Assembly: GCA_956465555.1 (NCBI GenBank)
Contig: OY101115.1
Span: 1,054,001 to 1,118,000, forward strand
Length of the DNA stretch: 64,000 nt
Source of the DNA: Nitzschia sp. pyKryTriq1
Taxonomy: Eukaryota > Bacillariophyta > Bacillariophyceae > Bacillariales > Bacillariaceae
Direction of reading: 5' to 3'
In this document: piece after piece, positions 11,849-21,071 of the stretch
Position numbering within the stretch: position 1 is the first letter of the stretch
How the letters are laid out: each line of letters begins with the position of its first letter
The notes under the pieces: model-generated
Told to the model about the DNA's origin: nothing
What the model saw: the letters and a program-made list of their open reading frames with translations, nothing else
Databases searched by the model: none
Program-made: the position numbers and the translations under genes

Positions 11849-12244
11849 ATTTAATAGCGAAACACAAATATACACCATGGTGCTCAGCAAAACCGATAAG
11901 AATGATATCCGAGAGGAGAGAGAAGAAAGGACCGTGCGTGTTGAAAATCCGTGTGTTGGTAACAAACAAGCGATGTCTATGATGGTTGGGGCAAGGCGGC
12001 GATCCACGGTCACTCATACCTAAGTCGATGACTTTCAGACAAAAGTATTTTTGTTACCATTGTATCATATTTGTCATTACTAGGGCCCTACCGATATGTC
12101 TACTACTCCTACTTATAAACACACAACATGATAGCTAGTACCGGTACGAACTATGTCCGACGAACTTGTACCTCCAGAAAAAGAGTACAAAAATTGCAAA
12201 GACAACAGATTTGGCTACACCACTATGAAAGCACCACGGCGTTT
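11849..12244. other. Convergent 3' intergenic region
   Basis: Separates the 3' ends of the plus-strand repeat-protein gene and the minus-strand FCP gene. It contains a TAGTACCGGTACGAAC word near 12134-12150 and otherwise AT-rich UTR-like sequence. No gene seen. Confidence 0.45.
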
Positions 12245-13029
12245 CTACGAGAAAATTTTAGTCTCCCAAAGCGCAGTACCCTTTGGATATGGAAGGTGTG
12301 AGAAATGGCACATTATGCAATGTTGCGGGAAAGGAGAGTCTTCAATATTCGCACTTACATGGATGTTCTCCGACGCAAACATGCCCAGAATTCCCAACAT
12401 TGCCAAACGCCCGTTCTGGACCTCAATATTCAGAGCTCTCAATTGCTTTGAGGATTCATCGTCCATAGCAACTCCAAAGTATCCAGTACCGAAGTCACCA
12501 GGCTTTTTCCCAGCTCGTTGCTTGACCAAAACTTCATGAGCTCCGATCAGGACTGCCAGCTGGACCCATCCCAGCAATGGAACAACATCAAGAGCGGCCA
12601 AACCATTTGGTACGTCCGAAAAAGAAAGATTCTCCGAGGGCGACAGAAAGCCTTGGAATCGATAATTCTCTTGTACAAGCATACCCAAGGTAGCAGCCAT
12701 GGCGATTCGACCGTGCTTCAACTCAACACCGCGGTAGTGATAGAAATTTTTTTCAGGGGTGCCATACGGTCCCTTTGCGATCAAACCGAGAGGACTGAAG
12801 CAATGATGTGAGGAAGGAATGTATAGCCCACGGTCCCAAAATAGGCGGTAGGGGATACTTTAAAACTCGAATTTGTGGTGACTTACTCGAAATAGCCGAT
12901 GGGGGGCAAAACACCAACCTCTTTCTCAACAGGTTTCGCATCGAGGGCCGAGGTCTTTGGTTGAGTGGGGGCGGGGGCAAAGGCTGAAACCGAAGCCAGA
13001 GTAATGGCAAATGGAAGCAATCGTACCAT
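12245..13029 (-). CDS. Fucoxanthin chlorophyll a/c-binding protein (LHC family)
   Basis: Light-harvesting antenna protein of the plastid thylakoid. Exon 1 is 13029-12887 and begins MVRLLPFAITLASVSAFAP, a signal peptide plus the plastid motif VSAFAP; intron 12886-12795; exon 2 continues in frame as F-D-P-L-G-L-I-A-K. LHC signatures are present: helix 1 VELKHGRIAMAATLGMLVQ with the chlorophyll-ligand E..HGR.AM, and helix 3 LNIEVQNGRLAMLGILGMFASE. Helix 2 is the AALDVVPLLGWVQLAVLIGAHE stretch. Near the C-terminus a second GT-AG pair (GTAAGT at 12358, AG at 12282-12281) bounds a 78-bp stop-free segment: if it is spliced the end reads E-N-I-H-G-T-A-L-W-E-T-K-I-F-S, otherwise 26 extra residues with three Cys are added. 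The spliced form looks more like an FCP end. Confidence 0.92.
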
Positions 13030-13862
13030 GGTGAGCTAATGAATGCAATACTAAAAGCAGTAATGTTGATCTTGTAAGAGAGTACCCGTGCGATAGGAAG
13101 AATTGTCGTCGGTCGTCGGCAGCAGCATAGGATCATCGACACACATCAAAATGTTGCGGCGGAGGAAGGAAGAAGGTCGGCAACACGCAACACGCACTTC
13201 GCGAGGGGGGCCACCTACGCGCGAGAAGCGCCTTCAACTTGGCGATCTTTCCCTACTAGAATATCACATAACTTCCGACGCAGTCCAGACGATGGTGATG
13301 ATTCTTTGACCTTGTTTGCCGAAGTTTGCCCGGCGGCCACAACAACAAGACGGGCGAGTGAGAACGCCTTACGCGTGGCAGTCACAGAAGACAGACAGTA
13401 GGATAGACGGACGGACGGACGGACACTGTCTGTGCGTGCGGTCGGTGCATCCCTCAACCCTCAATCCCTGCCGTACCCGCTATCCTCTATGGTAGTAGAG
13501 ACTTCGTACCAGTAGGTACCTACCGGTACCGTACTTGTAGTCTACCAGGTACAGTACAGTACTGACTGTGAGATGTCTTTTCTGCTCTCTACTACTAGTA
13601 GAGCAGTACTTGTTTAAAATGGAACTGAGCTAGTGTACCTCTAGTAGAATCAAAAAATTGTCATATGCTAGAAGATCCCGTGTTGGCTGGTGACCTTCGT
13701 CACTCCTTCTCCTGTCATCCACTGGCAGTCCACGCACCGTACTACTTTGGACGATGATCTTGGGTACTTCGCATCACACTCGTGCAATGATCATGACCTA
13801 CTCCTCAAACCAGTATGCCTTTGGCTGTAAAATGGCATTGATTCCTGGGCTTTTCAAGATGA
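13030..13862. other. Intergenic, FCP promoter side, with GTAC-palindrome cluster
   Basis: Upstream of the FCP gene and downstream of the MFS gene. A dense cluster of GTAC palindromes and CTACTAGTAG-type words lies at 13495-13640. The (GGAC)n-like run near 13405-13425 is a short tandem repeat. No gene seen. Confidence 0.45.
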
Positions 13863-15242
13863 CTATTCAGTCTTTTCTTTGGTATCTGTTGCATGTTTTG
13901 AGCGGGAAGACAATTTTGCTTTGTATATTGCAAAGATACAGGCCGCAAATAGGTACGCGAAGAATCCGAATTCAAAAATCTTGGCCGTCCCGAAGCTTGC
14001 TTGTATTTGACCACCTAGGATGGCACCAGTGGATCTACCAATACCGTTATATGCGCCATTTAGCAACAGCAACATAGTTGCTCGTGCTCCGTCGGGTGAT
14101 ATATCACTGGCGTAGACCGTCGAGGTACTCCAAAAACATCCAAACGTCACGCCGCGAATTGCCTCACCAACATAGGCATAAATTGCATTGTCCATAACGT
14201 TATAAAGTCCAAAGCGGAATGATACTGTCAGTAGACTAAAAAGTATGACTCGTTCCGGTCCCAAGAATGAGCTTATGGGACCGGAGTACCAGAACATCAA
14301 GGCTCCGGCCCCACTTGAGAATACCCGGCTGGCACCGATGTTTGCCCCGCTGGCACCAACCTCTCGAAAACGAGCATAAGTGAAATTGTCGGCAATGCCT
14401 CCAGCGACTCCCATGGCAAATACAACTACAAAAAAGAAAACGGCCTCGAGGTTTTGGGCCACGGAACGTAGAACTTCATAGGAAGTGAGTTTCTTCGTTT
14501 GCGGTTCCAAAGTCTCGGTCTTCCTCTCCACATTCTTCCTGGCATCACTGTTGCGGTTGTCAACCTGCAGACATCTAACGGCGATGATCACCGGAATATG
14601 TAACATGGCATGAACAAAAAAGAGAAGACGGAATCCGTGTAAACCCTTCAAGAATTTATACAAGATCCCGAAAATTGTTGTCTGTTGGGTGAGTTCATCG
14701 GGTTCAACTTCATCAATAGGATCGAAATCAACAAAGTAGCCCGCTACGCCCGTTCCCAGTCCAGAACCAATGAGGCCCCATAACCGCATTTTCCCAAATT
14801 CTGAGCGGTCATTCATTTGTTGTAAAACTAACGAATCGACGATTGAGCGAACTGGAGCCCCAAAAAATGCCTTGACACAAACTAGAGCCATCAAGACATA
14901 AGGATCATTCACCATGCCCACTAAAACTTTCCCCAGTACAGAGATGGTGATAGTCGTATAAAGAATGGTGTAGGGGGCTTGTAGGGTATCGGATAACACC
15001 CCCCAGAATGGACCGACGAGAAATGATGTGAAAGGCGTTATTGATCCTATCAAGCCACCTATCGCCCCTCTGTGACCCAACGACTCGTAATACATCGGCA
15101 TAAAAGGTAGCAAGAATCCATCGGCGGTATAGTATGCGAGGTAAAGCACTCGTATTAAGACCAACGTTCTCCATTCGTCGTCGTTTACGTTGACCTGTTC
15201 GTTCTTCTCCGTTATAAGAGCATCCTGCACAGGTTTTCTCAT
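13863..15242 (-). CDS. MFS transporter, MFS_1-like / MFSD6 type (copy A of a tandem pair)
   Basis: Integral membrane transporter, 459 aa, no introns. The N-terminal core LVLIRVLYLAYYTADGFLLP...YYESLGHRG and GPFWGVLSDTLQAP match the MFS_1-like family (relatives of MFSD6 and the LacY/NupG group). About 12 hydrophobic segments are visible, with a charged cytoplasmic loop (DNRNSDARKNVERKTETLEPQTKK) in the middle. The second half has GVAGGIADNFTYARFREVGASG and RGVTFGCFWSTSTVYASDISPDG. The substrate cannot be told from sequence. It ends in a basic tail (KLSSRSKHATDTKEKTE). A paralogue of the same strand lies 806 bp upstream (16049-17836); the two share the motif pattern throughout. No plastid or mitochondrial presequence is visible, so the plasma membrane or an endomembrane is likely. 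Confidence 0.88.
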   Translation of the reverse strand: MRKPVQDALITEKNEQVNVNDDEWRTLVLIRVLYLAYYTADGFLLPFMPMYYESLGHRGAIGGLIGSITPFTSFLVGPFWGVLSDTLQAPYTILYTTITISVLGKVLVGMVNDPYVLMALVCVKAFFGAPVRSIVDSLVLQQMNDRSEFGKMRLWGLIGSGLGTGVAGYFVDFDPIDEVEPDELTQQTTIFGILYKFLKGLHGFRLLFFVHAMLHIPVIIAVRCLQVDNRNSDARKNVERKTETLEPQTKKLTSYEVLRSVAQNLEAVFFFVVVFAMGVAGGIADNFTYARFREVGASGANIGASRVFSSGAGALMFWYSGPISSFLGPERVILFSLLTVSFRFGLYNVMDNAIYAYVGEAIRGVTFGCFWSTSTVYASDISPDGARATMLLLLNGAYNGIGRSTGAILGGQIQASFGTAKIFEFGFFAYLFAACIFAIYKAKLSSRSKHATDTKEKTE

Positions 15243-16048
15243 TTTCAGAATTTTGACAGTGGTTCTGATGATATTATGTGCTGATGAGGAGTTTATTTTA
15301 TTGAAGCCAAGGATAATCGATCCAGATATTCAGTGGCTAGCGATATGCCGGTACAGTATGAGTAGATGGTGCGTGGCTCGAGCAGCGAGAAGAATGCTTT
15401 GTGATGATGTCAAATTATTCAAATGATGAATGACGATGGAACGAAGAAGGCATCAAGATTCGATGGCATCAAGATTGATTCTTCTTCTTCGTCGCGTGGA
15501 GAAGGCCGGCTACTGTACACGCTACACGTTTCAGTTTTTAATAATAACGGTTCCCGCTTTGACTGATTCGACCTGAGTAATTTTTCGAAATTTTGAAATG
15601 GTACTCATTATGTTGTACTGTCGACTTGCTACTTGTATTGTTATGTTGTTCTAGTAGAAGCATCGACACATTGAAATACACTATTGTAGACGAAGAGATC
15701 CTACTTATAACTGTAGTACTAACGTAGACTACTTCGTCAACAGTCGAACAATTATGGATTACAAATGGCTCTCTTACAAAAAGAGTCCAGAGTTTCAATA
15801 GTCAGTCTGTGGAGGTGGTTGTCTCGTACACGAATAGCTGAAGGCGACTCACTGCTAGTAGACTGAAATTGCAGCCGCGTTGTAACGGCCTGTCGACAAT
15901 TCAATCAGTTACGCCGTTTACCGACGTACTTCTGACCAGTGGTCGTGCCACTTTTCCTGACACGGCGTAAAGAAGGAAAGTGCAGGTGGTGGTCAACCGT
16001 TCACATGGAATCAATCAATCCGCTGAGAATTTTCAAACAAACATCCTA
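15243..16048. other. Intergenic spacer between the tandem MFS paralogues
   Basis: AT-rich, about 800 bp, promoter of copy A and 3' flank of copy B. It contains several CTACTAG/GTAGTAC words (15640-15735 and 15855-15870). No gene or recognisable mobile element seen. Confidence 0.45.
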
Positions 16049-17836
16049 TCATTCGGTATGTTGCTTTTTCTTTGGTACGATGGGCTGTGGATTTTTGAAA
16101 TTGCTCTCTTTGCGAATGCGTAGGTAACCGATGACCAGGACTACAAAACATAAATCACAAACCCCGGAATACAGAAAAGTCTGGACTGTTCCAAACTTTG
16201 ACTGCAACTTGCCTCCGACAATCGCACCTAATGATTGTCCCAAACCTCCATACATGGCATTCAAAAACATTAACTGAAAGCGAAAACGTGAGGAATCCCG
16301 AAATCACTGTAGAATGAAAGTGTCACGACGGATGGTTCTTCTTACCATAGTAGCGCCCAATCCTGGCGGTGCTATTCGACTGGCATAGATTGTACATGTG
16401 CTCCAGAATGCTGCAAATGTAACCCCTCTCAAGGCCTCAGCTGGAAGCCCCTGAAGAGGATTGCGCATCATGGCATAAATGACAAATCGAGCCACGTAGC
16501 TTATCAGACTCAGCACAATGACCCGGTCGGCACCCAACATTTCCGTCAGAGGCCCAGAGAACCAAAACATGGGAGCGCCTGCGATACTCGAAACCAATCG
16601 ACTCAATCCCATATCCTTGCCCGTACCACCCACCTCACGGATCCGAACATAAGCAAAATTCTCAATAATTCCACTGGACACTCCGACCACAAACACCAAG
16701 AAAAAGAAAAGCACGGCATCGCTGTCGTGAAATAGGACAGAGATACCGTTCCACACACCACTCGAAATTTCCTTTTCTTTTGTTTCAGAAACGTCGCCTT
16801 CCTGAGCAGCCACAGCAGCCGATTCGATTGCCTTTTCCCGTTCTTTCTCGTCATGGAGTTTATGGAATGCTCGAATACAAATCCACGTCGGGATGGACAG
16901 GCAAGCGTACGTCAGAAACAGGAGCTTGTAACCAGTGAGACTTTGCCAGAAGTTGTCAAGTTTCTCCAGTACCGAATGACCAGCGTTATGATGATAGGGG
17001 CGGTGTTTGCTCTTGCTGAGCAGAATGCCAACTCCACTAGACCCAAGGCCAAAACCAAGCTGTCCCCATAATCGGAGCCGTCCGTAGTGTGATCGATCAT
17101 TCAAGTGACTCATAACCATGGAATCCAATAGCGACTTGACGGGTGCATTGACGAAGGCCGTGACAAATACCATGACCATAATGTACGTTGGATTGTGTTT
17201 CCAAGCGACGAGGAGTTGGGCCACCAACGACACTATAAATGTAAAGTAGAGGACCGTGAAGGGGCTTCCAGATTGGTCAGAGACGATCCCCCAGAATGGT
17301 GCCACGAGGAATGTAGTGAATGGCTTGATGGCACCTAACATTCCAATGACCTGTCCGCCATGTCCGAGGGAGTGATAATACACCGGCAGATATGGTAAGA
17401 GTGATCCCAGGGATCCATAGTAAGTGATGAAAAGAAGTCGTATCAGCATCAGGATTCTGGGATCGTCCTTTTTCTTTTCCACAATCGCCTCTTCTGGAGG
17501 AGGTGCAATGGTCGTTTCGGTGGGAGGTGGTGGAGGTGGGGGTGGCGTCACCGGTTCCAACTTGGGCTGCATGTTATCTGCATTCATTGTCAGTTGGCCA
17601 CCTCGTTTCCCCAGTAAACTGCTATAGTATCCACCAGGTAGCTTCTGATGGAAACGAAAATGTCGCCTTATACTTGCAGAAGATGACGCCTCCGCATGTA
17701 CGAGTGAGCTTGATGCTGGATCGAACTCTCTTCTCAAAAGAAACAGCCAGCAAACGAGGACGAGAGTCCCGAGATTGAAGATTCTTGTTCGACAGCCCAT
17801 CGGGCACTGCCGCCGACACCGCCCCGTTGCTGTCAT
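16049..17836 (-). CDS. MFS transporter, MFS_1-like / MFSD6 type (copy B of a tandem pair)
   Basis: Two exons, 17836-16346 and 16273-16049, with a 72-bp intron (16345-16274) joining G-A-T-M | L-M-F-L-N-A; 571 aa. The N-terminus is longer than copy A: a hydrophobic signal anchor (FNLGTLVLVCWLFLL), a Ser-rich spacer and an eight-Pro run (PPPPPPPP). The transporter core then aligns by eye with copy A: LMLIRLLFITYYGSLGSLLPYLPVYYHSLGHGG, APFWGIVSDQSGSP, RLRLWGQLGFGLG, EALRGVTFAAFWSTCTIYASRIAP. The intron sits at a position where copy A has uninterrupted coding sequence (A-T-M-L-L-L-L-N-G). Substrate unknown. The extra N-terminal segment may direct it to another membrane than copy A. Confidence 0.88.
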
Positions 17837-17972
17837 CTTTCTCCTGGGCCGTTTGTAGTATTCGCCGTACGAACGTGTGATAATATGACGGCAAAGCAGA
17901 GTACACTTTGCACCTCAAACAAAACTGCTTTGTGTTGCCTTTCGGTCGTGTTGATGGGTAAATAATGATGGG

Positions 17973-18005
<33 letters not shown>

Positions 18006-18652
18006 CGGTGGATGAGATTGGAGATTGATTTCTACAGTATGATGTCTCCCTCTTGTATTATTAGCGTGCCGCGTGCCCTCGATGATTCTTTGCACTTCGC
18101 GCGCACCTTTGGCGCTTGCTTCTCATCATCGCTCGTCGTCCGTTGAGGCGCCTTCTCTCTTCGCTGCTTCCAACACGTGGAACCAAGCCAAGATGAAAGA
18201 GATGATGATGATTATTATTATTCGTCTTTGCTTCGCCCGTCACATAGTGTGGCGACCCTGATGGCGACCAGACCATGCATTAACCATCCCGCCCGCCCGC
18301 ATTTACCGCGCTCTGCTGTACTGTACCAGTACAACAGGACTCGTGGTCTACCGGTACGAGTACCAGGTACCGGTAGTCTACTCTACAAGTACCAGTACAT
18401 CGCCCCCATCGATCGGCGTTCGGCGTTGGCGTTGCATCTTTTTGCTCTTATTACTTGCTCTTGGCAGGCTCTTGGCCCTTGGCCTTCGGCGCCTCCTTGC
18501 TCTCTTTCCAGCATTTTGATTATTTTGTTTCACACTTCAGAAAACGTAGCAGTGTTCAGTATCTCAACCGAAAGCTGCAGACCTGTCGTCGCTACAAACA
18601 GTCGACGTATTTATAGACGAAGTCCGAAAAGTCGACGTTTGAAGAAAAAATT
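17837..18652. other. Divergent intergenic region with TTGA microsatellite and GTAC cluster
   Basis: Promoter region of MFS copy B (minus) and the LYR gene (plus). It contains a tandem (TTGA)n run at 17973-18003, ATT triplet repeats near 18207-18222, and a GTAC/TACCGG palindrome cluster at 18312-18400. No gene seen. Confidence 0.5.
17973..18003. repeat. (TTGA)n microsatellite
   Basis: About eight perfect copies of the tetranucleotide TTGA in tandem, in intergenic DNA. Confidence 0.9.
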
Positions 18653-19127
18653 ATGGCAGGGCCCATGAACCGAACATCTTTGGAGGTGAGTACCGGTACC
18701 GGTACGTACAGTATGTGCAGGTAGGAAGTAGGCTGCATTCTCTGGACGCGGCGATTGTGGGTTTTCCGTATTTTGGCGGTACGATGATGATCCAAGAGCT
18801 TACGTATTATTTCATTGATTGTCGCACTATTGCTACGTGTAGTTATTTCGAGATTGCATGAGATTGGTCCGCCATTTGGCTCCAGGCTACTCTCCCAAAG
18901 CGCGCGCCCTTCGGCACACCGTCCGATCTCAATTCGACGCCCACCGTCAAGAAACGGATCCCGTCAAAGTCGAAAACCTCAAGGCCAACGCTGTCCGAGC
19001 ACTCTCTAATTATATGTTGTATCAGTCGGCTCAGAAAGATACGCAGCTGCAACAAGCGATGAAGGAACAAGTGGATACTGTGAAACGAGAAGCAAAAGAT
19101 ATCGGCAACAAAAAAGGCAAAAATTGA
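18653..19127 (+). CDS. LYR-motif-like small protein (complex 1 LYR family)
   Basis: Two exons: a 33-bp first exon (18653-18685, MAGPMNRTSLE) and 18843-19127, intron 157 bp; 105 aa. The join gives S-L-E-L-F-R-D-C-M-R-L-V-R-H, in which L-F-R takes the place of the L-Y-R tripeptide that names this family, followed by the usual layout of ...R.LR..VR.QF and a K-V-x-L-K-A-x-A-V-R-A-L helix. LYR proteins are small, mostly mitochondrial helpers that bind acyl carrier protein and assist assembly of respiratory complexes or delivery of Fe-S clusters; which member this is cannot be told. The C-terminus is Lys-rich (KDIGNKKGKN). The intron carries two TACCGG palindromic words next to the donor. Without the first exon the LFR motif would be lost, which supports the model. 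Confidence 0.65.
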
Positions 19128-19889
19128 CGCAGAAGAAGAATGATCGAACGTACAGTATTTTGGCGGAGACTACGAGTACTGTACTTGACCGGGAGTGTCC
19201 AGCATACCATTCGTCAATATATCGCCGCGAGCTAGCTACTTCTTGGAAACAAACGGTCGTGCCCAAGTTCAGTCAGTCAGTCAAACATTGATGCAATGCA
19301 ATGACATCATGTTGCTTTATTTTCTGTCGGTGAACATCAGAGAAAGCAAACGAAGAAGCATTGTAGGTAGGATGGTGAAAATTCGTCCGGTACTCTACTC
19401 AGGACATCATTCCAGTAGCATCCAGCTATGCTTGTGAAATTCCTCCGATGTCACGAACACAAAATAAATGAATCACTGTAAAGCATATTGACCAGAAAGA
19501 GATTTGTAGACTACGAACATTGGTTTGTATTCTGTATTCTAGTGATCTTTGCCACTCCGGTGTATCGCTACCGTACTGTACCAGTAGGTACCGTACTGGT
19601 ACGAATAATTGTAGTTTGTAGTTTGGTTTGACGACAAGTCAGAGGAGTCAAACACACTGTCAAAAGTCGTCGCATGTGCTCCTTCCAAGGATTCCTGACG
19701 AAGCGCGAGGAGGCTCCAAATTTTCACTCGAAGTTGTCGAAGACGAATTTTAGCACTACTAGCGTTCCGCCGCGCAGAGCTCATCCCACATCCCCGGCTC
19801 TTGACAATGGCGATGGGCGGCACGGCACGTTGGATTTGATCATTTTCATCATTATCTCATCTTCCCCTGACCTACCATACTTTTCCACC
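19128..19889. other. Intergenic, upstream of proteasome beta gene
   Basis: About 760 bp between two plus-strand genes. A GTAC cluster (CCGTACTGTACCAGTAGGTACC) lies near 19570-19605 and a CAGTCAGTCAGTCA repeat near 19270-19284. An open frame continues upstream of the chosen PSMB1 start to 19674, but it has no family features. No further gene seen. Confidence 0.45.
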
Positions 19890-20666
19890 ATGATCGAATT
19901 TCCCACCAGCAAACCCTTCCGCTCCAGTGGACCATCTGTGATTCCGCAGGGTGGAATCTCCAATTCAGAAGGCTCCGTTGTATTGGGCAAGATCGATCAC
20001 GGAGTAACAGAAAACCCCTACGAGCGCCGTTTCAGCCCCTATGACTTCAACGGAGGTACCTGCGTCGCCATCGCTGGAAAGGACTATGCTGTCATCGCTG
20101 CTGACACCCGTCTCAGCTCTGGGTACGAGATTTTGTCTCGAAATATGAGCAAGCTGCACAAGTTGACGGACAAGTGCATCCTTGGTAGCGCCGGGTGCAA
20201 AACAGATGTGGATCAGTTGCGCAGCGTCTTGGATATCAAGATGAAAGTGTACCAGCACAACCACCAGAAGACCATGTCAACTCCTGCGGCAGCACAAATG
20301 CTGGGAAATCAGCTCTATTACAAGCGTTTCTTCCCCTACTACGCCTTCAATGTGTTTGGCGGTATTGATGAAGAGGGCAAGGGAGCCATCTACTCTTACG
20401 ATGCCATCGGCAGTTTCGAGCGAACATCTGTTACCGCGACAGGAAGTGGTCAAGCTTACATCATTCCGCTGTTGGATAATGTCATCACTCATAGAAACCG
20501 TACCGATGCAAAGCGAGACTTGCCCAAGGAAGAAGTCGTGGAACTAGTCAAGGATGCTTTCATCTCGTGCGGGGAGCGAGATATCTACACGGGTGACCAG
20601 GTGGAGATTGCTGTCATTACCAAAGACGGAATCGACATCCAAACCTTCAATCTCAAGGCAGACTAG
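19890..20666 (+). CDS. PSMB1: 20S proteasome subunit beta type-1 (beta-6)
   Basis: Non-catalytic beta subunit of the 20S proteasome core. Intronless, 258 aa (yeast and human homologues are about 240). Conserved features: [77 protein letters not shown] and [11 protein letters not shown], all typical of beta-6. The residue after the GG is Thr as in catalytic subunits, but the flanking sequence ([10 protein letters not shown]) is that of beta-6, which is not processed into an active site. The start at 19890 ([13 protein letters not shown] preceded by CCACC) was chosen over the ATG at 19674 because the upstream extension has no homologue I know of. Confidence 0.95.
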   Translation: MIEFPTSKPFRSSGPSVIPQGGISNSEGSVVLGKIDHGVTENPYERRFSPYDFNGGTCVAIAGKDYAVIAADTRLSSGYEILSRNMSKLHKLTDKCILGSAGCKTDVDQLRSVLDIKMKVYQHNHQKTMSTPAAAQMLGNQLYYKRFFPYYAFNVFGGIDEEGKGAIYSYDAIGSFERTSVTATGSGQAYIIPLLDNVITHRNRTDAKRDLPKEEVVELVKDAFISCGERDIYTGDQVEIAVITKDGIDIQTFNLKAD

Positions 20667-21071
20667 ATAATCCTACCATATTATAGTGGTAACCACTATG
20701 TCACCCTTTCATTCTTTTAGAAACTATTTACCGAGAACGACTTGGCATCTCTATGGATTCTAAGTTCATTTCTTCCGAGCTGACTGATCCCTTCTCACTT
20801 TATTGTGTCGTGGAACGGACGAAGTCTTCCCTTCTCTATCCGCATCAACTTGAAATTGTCTAGTAGCTAGCTAGCTGCTGAGTACGGTAGTAGTCGTGGC
20901 AGAGTAGTGAAAGATTGATCATTTCCTTGACATGGTTCTTTTAATATTACATTAGTACATAAATTCGTAACGCGATAAATGAGAAGCTGGACTCGTTTCT
21001 TCCGCGTGGTCTCTGTTGTGGTCGTTCCGTCCATCCCTGTCATTATTTTCTCCCATAGCTCAGTTTTGTGA
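20667..21071. other. Convergent 3' intergenic region
   Basis: About 400 bp between the 3' ends of PSMB1 and the NhaC gene. It contains GCTAGCTAGCTAGCTG near 20865. No gene seen. Confidence 0.4.
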
